Shown: positions 7,304-9,607 of the stretch, in pieces
Layout of the letters: each line of letters begins with the position of its first letter
Numbering within the stretch: the first letter of the stretch is position 1
From: an uncultured Collinsella sp.
GTDB lineage: Bacteria > Actinomycetota > Coriobacteriia > Coriobacteriales > Coriobacteriaceae
Assembly (NCBI GenBank): GCA_900552185.1
Contig: URYT01000057.1
Span: forward strand, 1 to 9,607
DNA length: 9,607 nucleotides
Direction of reading: 5' to 3'
Translations under genes and position numbers: made by a program
Notes under the pieces: model-generated
Database searches by the model: none
Told to the model about the DNA's origin: nothing
The model's input: only the letters and a program-made list of their open reading frames with translations

Positions 7304-8338
7304 ATGGGTAAAACGGTTCTTACCTTCGGCGAGATCATGATGAGGCTCTCGCCCAAAGATCATCTGCGCATTGAGCAGGCAACCGAGTTTGACGTCCGCT
7401 ACGGTGGCGCCGAGGCCAACACCGCTCTTTCCCTGGCCTACCAAGGCGACAAGGCCGCTTACGTATCCGTTGTCCCGGCCAACCGCCTAGGCGAGTGCGC
7501 GCTGCGCTCGCTGAAGGCCTACGGCGTCGACACAACGCGCGTCGTGCGTCAGGGCGACCGTCTTGGCTCCTATGTGTTTGAGGTCGGCGCCTCGCAGCGC
7601 GGCAACGGCTGCGTCTACGACCGCAAGTTCTCTGCCATCAACATGGCCAAACGCGACGTCTTTGACTGGGACGAGATCCTCAAGGGCATCGATGTCTTCT
7701 ATCTCTCCGGCGTGACCCCCGCCGTCTCCGATGAGATGGCCGCCGCCTGCAAGGAGGCACTCGCCGCCTGCCGCGCCAAGGGCATCACCACCGTGTGCGA
7801 CGTGAACTATCGCGGCAAGATGTGGTCGCCCGAGAAGTCGCAGGCCACCATGAAGGAACTCCTTCCGCTCGTCGACATCTGCATCGCCAACGACGAGGAT
7901 GCGCCTGCCGGCCTCGGCATGACCTGCGTCTCCGGCTCCCTTGCCCACGGCATCGAGGAGCGTGACACCTACGTCGAGATGGCCCGCCAGATCTGCGCCG
8001 AATACGGTTGCAAGAAGGTCGCCTCGGTCGTCCGCAACATCTCCTGCGTCGAGCGCTCCATCTGGATGGGCATGCTCTTTGACGCCGAGAGTGGCGAGCA
8101 CTGGTTCTCCCCTGCTCACGACGTACACGTGCTCGAGGGCGTTGCCGCCGGCGACGCTTTCAACGCCGGCCTCGTCCATGCCCTCATCAACGACTTTGAC
8201 CCGCAGGATGCCGTCAACTACGCGATTGCAGCCTCGATCCTCAAGCTCACCATCAAGGGCGATTCCAACTTGGTAACCGCTGACGAGATCGCCGCCGTGG
8301 CATCCGCCGCCGACGGTGGCACCCGCGTCGCGCGCTAG
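7304..8338 (+). CDS. kdgK: 2-keto-3-deoxygluconate kinase (PfkB family)
   Basis: A 344-residue ribokinase-like sugar kinase that phosphorylates 2-keto-3-deoxygluconate to KDPG in the cytoplasm. Seen: FGEIMMRLSP (8-17) at the N-terminus; the substrate loop GGAEANTALSLA (34-45); GASQRGNGCVYDR (95-107); CDVNYRGKMWS (165-175), typical of KDG kinases; CIANDEDA (193-200); and the ATP/anion-hole segment EGVAAGDAFNAG (278-289) with catalytic base Asp284. The usual aspartate at 278 is Glu, and the common GAGD/GGGD anion hole reads AAGD. The length fits the ~340-residue gut-anaerobe KDG kinase group. ATG 7304 has AAGGAG ten bases upstream; the in-frame ATG at 7217 lies inside the leader hairpin. Codons are strongly C-ending, which suggests good expression. 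The downstream kdgA supplies the next step. Specificity for KDG rather than another sugar is inferred from family motifs and the neighbour. Confidence 0.93.
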   Translation: MGKTVLTFGEIMMRLSPKDHLRIEQATEFDVRYGGAEANTALSLAYQGDKAAYVSVVPANRLGECALRSLKAYGVDTTRVVRQGDRLGSYVFEVGASQRGNGCVYDRKFSAINMAKRDVFDWDEILKGIDVFYLSGVTPAVSDEMAAACKEALAACRAKGITTVCDVNYRGKMWSPEKSQATMKELLPLVDICIANDEDAPAGLGMTCVSGSLAHGIEERDTYVEMARQICAEYGCKKVASVVRNISCVERSIWMGMLFDAESGEHWFSPAHDVHVLEGVAAGDAFNAGLVHALINDFDPQDAVNYAIAASILKLTIKGDSNLVTADEIAAVASAADGGTRVAR

Positions 8339-8354
8339 TCCGTCTCCATTCCGC

Positions 8355-8390
8355 GGGCCGCAGCTTTCCAATCCCATACCCCTGCGGCCC
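8355..8390 (+). other. Hairpin after kdgK
   Basis: GGGCCGCAG (8355-8363) and CTGCGGCCC (8382-8390) form a perfect 9-bp stem with an 18-base loop, starting 17 bases after the kdgK stop. No T-run follows. It may protect the kdgK 3' end or separate expression of kdgK and kdgA rather than end transcription. Confidence 0.5.
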
Positions 8391-8413
8391 ACTCCCCGAT
8401 TCCTCCGGTCGGG

Positions 8414-8544
8414 CAAAACCACCAGTCCCATTCCGGTTTTGTCTGGCATTCCCTACATGACTGGTCGAGCAGCCGGTTTTGGAATTGCTTGAACCCCAAG
8501 CAGTGCCTCCGATAACCAATCCAAAATCGGCTCCTGACCAGCAT
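8414..8544 (+). other. Structured kdgK-kdgA intercistronic region
   Basis: This part of the 253-base spacer contains a 7-bp stem (CAAAACC 8414-8420 with GGTTTTG 8435-8441) and a long stem: AGCCGGTTTTGGA 8471-8483 with TCCAAAATCGGCT 8520-8532, 13 pairs including one G.U, continued outward by CTGGTC 8461-8466 with GACCAG 8536-8541. A nested stem-loop is TGCTTG 8486-8491 with CAAGCA 8497-8502. ACCAGTC (8421-8427) can pair instead with GACTGGT (8459-8465), which competes with the outer stem. I see no ORF with a ribosome site here. It may be a leader or processing element for kdgA. Confidence 0.45.
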
Positions 8545-8591
8545 ATTTGGCAATCACGCGCCCATGCGCGCCATACATCGAAAGGAACATT

Positions 8592-9233
8592 ATGTTCGAT
8601 CAGTTCTACACCACGCTTGAGTCCCTGGGTATCGTGCCGGTCGTCGTGCTCGACAAGGTCGAGGACGCTGCTCCGCTCGCCCACGCCCTTATGTCAGCTG
8701 GCATGAAGTCCGCCGAGGTCACCTTCCGCACCGCCTGCGCCGCCGAGTGCATCGCCGCTATGGCCGAGGCCGAGCCCGAGATGTGCGTTGGTGCCGGCAC
8801 CGTCCTGACCGTCGAGCAGGTTGAGCAGGCCCGCGCCGCCGGTGCCAAGTTCATCGTCTCCCCGGGTTACAACGAGGACGTCGTGAAGCACTGCATCGAC
8901 ATCGACCTGCCCGTCCTTCCCGGCACCGTAACCCCCTCCGAGGTCACCGCAGCCGAGAACCTGGGCCTTAAGGTCACCAAGTTCTTCCCCGCGTCCCAGT
9001 ATGGCGGTCTGAACACCATCAAGGCCCTCGCCGCTCCGTTTGTCGGTCACCGCTTTATGCCTACCGGCGGCGTGAGCACCGCCAACGTCGAGGAGTACCT
9101 GAGCTCCTCTGCCATCATCGCCTGCGGTGGCACCTGGATGGTCAAGCCGGCCCTGTTTGCCGACGGCGACTTCTCCAAGGTCGAGCAGATCGCCCGCGAG
9201 GCCATGGACGTCGTCAAGAAGGTCCGCGGCTAG
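8592..9233 (+). CDS. kdgA: KDPG aldolase (2-keto-3-deoxy-6-phosphogluconate aldolase)
   Basis: A 213-residue class I aldolase that cleaves KDPG to pyruvate and glyceraldehyde-3-phosphate, the step after KdgK. The whole length matches the Eda family: the barrel start GIVPVVVLDKVEDA; AEVTFRTACA with the base Glu42 and Arg46; VGAGTVL (66-72); SPGYNEDV (90-97); the Schiff-base lysine Lys130 in TKFFPAS; and the phosphate-binding PTGGVS (157-162) and ACGGTWMVKP (177-186). The length is typical of the family. ATG 8592 has AAAGGA five bases upstream; an in-frame ATG 15 codons earlier lacks a ribosome site. Codon use is strongly C-biased, like kdgK. The gene is co-oriented with kdgK but lies 253 bases away, so it may depend on read-through or its own control. 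A strong terminator follows at once. Activity on KDPGal or other keto-acids cannot be excluded from sequence. Confidence 0.96.
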   Translation: MFDQFYTTLESLGIVPVVVLDKVEDAAPLAHALMSAGMKSAEVTFRTACAAECIAAMAEAEPEMCVGAGTVLTVEQVEQARAAGAKFIVSPGYNEDVVKHCIDIDLPVLPGTVTPSEVTAAENLGLKVTKFFPASQYGGLNTIKALAAPFVGHRFMPTGGVSTANVEEYLSSSAIIACGGTWMVKPALFADGDFSKVEQIAREAMDVVKKVRG

Positions 9234-9250
9234 GTTTAGCTCTCTATCGT

Positions 9251-9288
9251 GAAAGGGGGCGTGCCCTAGACCTCGCCCCCTTTCTTTT
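9251..9288 (+). terminator. Rho-independent terminator of kdgA
   Basis: A perfect 11-bp stem (GAAAGGGGGCG 9251-9261 with CGCCCCCTTTC 9274-9284), a 12-base loop and TTTT, starting 17 bases after the kdgA stop codon. Confidence 0.93.
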
Positions 9289-9389
9289 AAAGCGGCTCGG
9301 AAGCGCGCCGTTTCCGTCACGAACAAGAACCAAAACCGTCTTGTATGCTGATAGAACGTGACGGAAGCGACACGCCCCCGAGCCGCTTT
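9289..9389. repeat. 101-base imperfect inverted repeat (MITE- or REP-like)
   Basis: AAAGCGGCTCGG (9289-9300) and CCGAGCCGCTTT (9378-9389) are perfect inverted ends. Inside them, still in register, TTCCGTCACG (9312-9321) pairs with CGTGACGGAA (9357-9366). Over the 33-position arm I count 28 Watson-Crick pairs, one G.T and four mismatches, with no bulge. The 35-base centre holds another 6-bp stem (ACAAGA 9323-9328 with TCTTGT 9339-9344). The element abuts the kdgA terminator's T-run. Confidence 0.75.
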
Positions 9390-9607
9390 GCCTACTCGGC
9401 TGGCAACCGCGCCCAGTTGAGCCACATCGACAAAAACCGAGCCATCACAACAGCTGCGTTGCCGTCTGAAGGAATGGACCCTTGCTTCCGGTCTTTTCCT
9501 CCAAGCGGCGCCGCAGCTTTTTTGTGCCCCGGTTACGCCCCAACGCAGTTGCGGTGAAATAGGGACTGTTTGGGGGTGCGGACGATTTCTTGGACCGCGC
9601 CTAGGCG
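9390..9607. other. Right-end region without a supported gene
   Basis: With the terminator and inverted repeat above, bases 9234-9607 form a 374-base stretch with no gene I can support. This part holds a 10-bp palindrome GCGGCGCCGC (9505-9514) shortly before TTTTTT (9518-9523), but the palindrome leaves no proper loop, so I do not call a terminator. GGGACTGT at 9562-9569 resembles part of a REP-type repeat that may continue past the window. Confidence 0.5.

Noticed and set aside
7487..8449. Minus-strand open frame (320 codons) opposite kdgK
   Set aside because: Gly/Asp/Val-rich antisense shadow of a clear PfkB kinase, with no ribosome site.
9505..9523. GC palindrome followed by six T as a terminator
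   Set aside because: The 10-base palindrome has no room for a loop, the alternative stem is only four pairs, and no gene ends just upstream.
9345..9557. Possible 70-residue plus-strand protein, or a 27-residue one from 9474
   Set aside because: The longer start lies inside the inverted repeat. The shorter one has a purine-rich GAAGGA touching the ATG with no proper spacing. No domain or codon bias like kdgA supports either.

Overview
The window is about 60% G+C. It carries seven protein genes in compact, bacterial, mostly single-gene units with good Shine-Dalgarno sites. The gene styles suggest a Coriobacteriia-type actinobacterium (Collinsella or a relative): an actinobacterial GlnA2-like glutamine synthetase, a GlnR-like winged-helix regulator, an HtrA with a long low-complexity N-terminus, and a ketodeoxygluconate kinase of the gut-anaerobe PfkB type. 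This taxonomic call is inference from protein style, not a database match.

Minus strand, read right to left. A LacI-family repressor (7068-6046) is followed by a glutamine synthetase-like gene (5911-4574). Fifty bases later comes an OmpR-type winged-helix regulator (4523-3861), ending in a strong hairpin terminator. Then come a membrane-anchored HtrA/DegP-like serine protease (3654-2194) with its own terminator, and NAD-dependent DNA ligase ligA (1946 to beyond base 1, lacking its BRCT end).

Plus strand. Diverging from the LacI-type gene are kdgK (7304-8338) and kdgA (8592-9233), which convert 2-keto-3-deoxygluconate (KDG) to KDPG and then to pyruvate and glyceraldehyde-3-phosphate. This is the lower part of hexuronate catabolism. 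The shared 235-base promoter region holds a tandem LacI-style operator pair and a very strong inverted repeat, so the divergent regulator probably controls the pair. A clean terminator follows kdgA, then a 101-base imperfect inverted repeat. The last ~220 bases hold no gene I can support.

The most notable observation is the glutamine synthetase. It keeps the fold, the length and many family motifs. By motif alignment, however, it has lost two of three n1 metal glutamates, the n2 metal histidine, the neighbouring ATP-site histidine and the flap glutamate. It sits directly upstream of a GlnR-like regulator whose receiver domain also lacks most phosphorylation-pocket residues. A GlnR-box-like motif lies in the GS promoter. 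Together these could form a nitrogen-sensing or regulatory pair built from a pseudoenzyme and an orphan regulator. Other unexplained structures are the kdgK leader hairpin, a structured kdgK-kdgA spacer with mutually exclusive helices, and several REP- or MITE-like palindromes.
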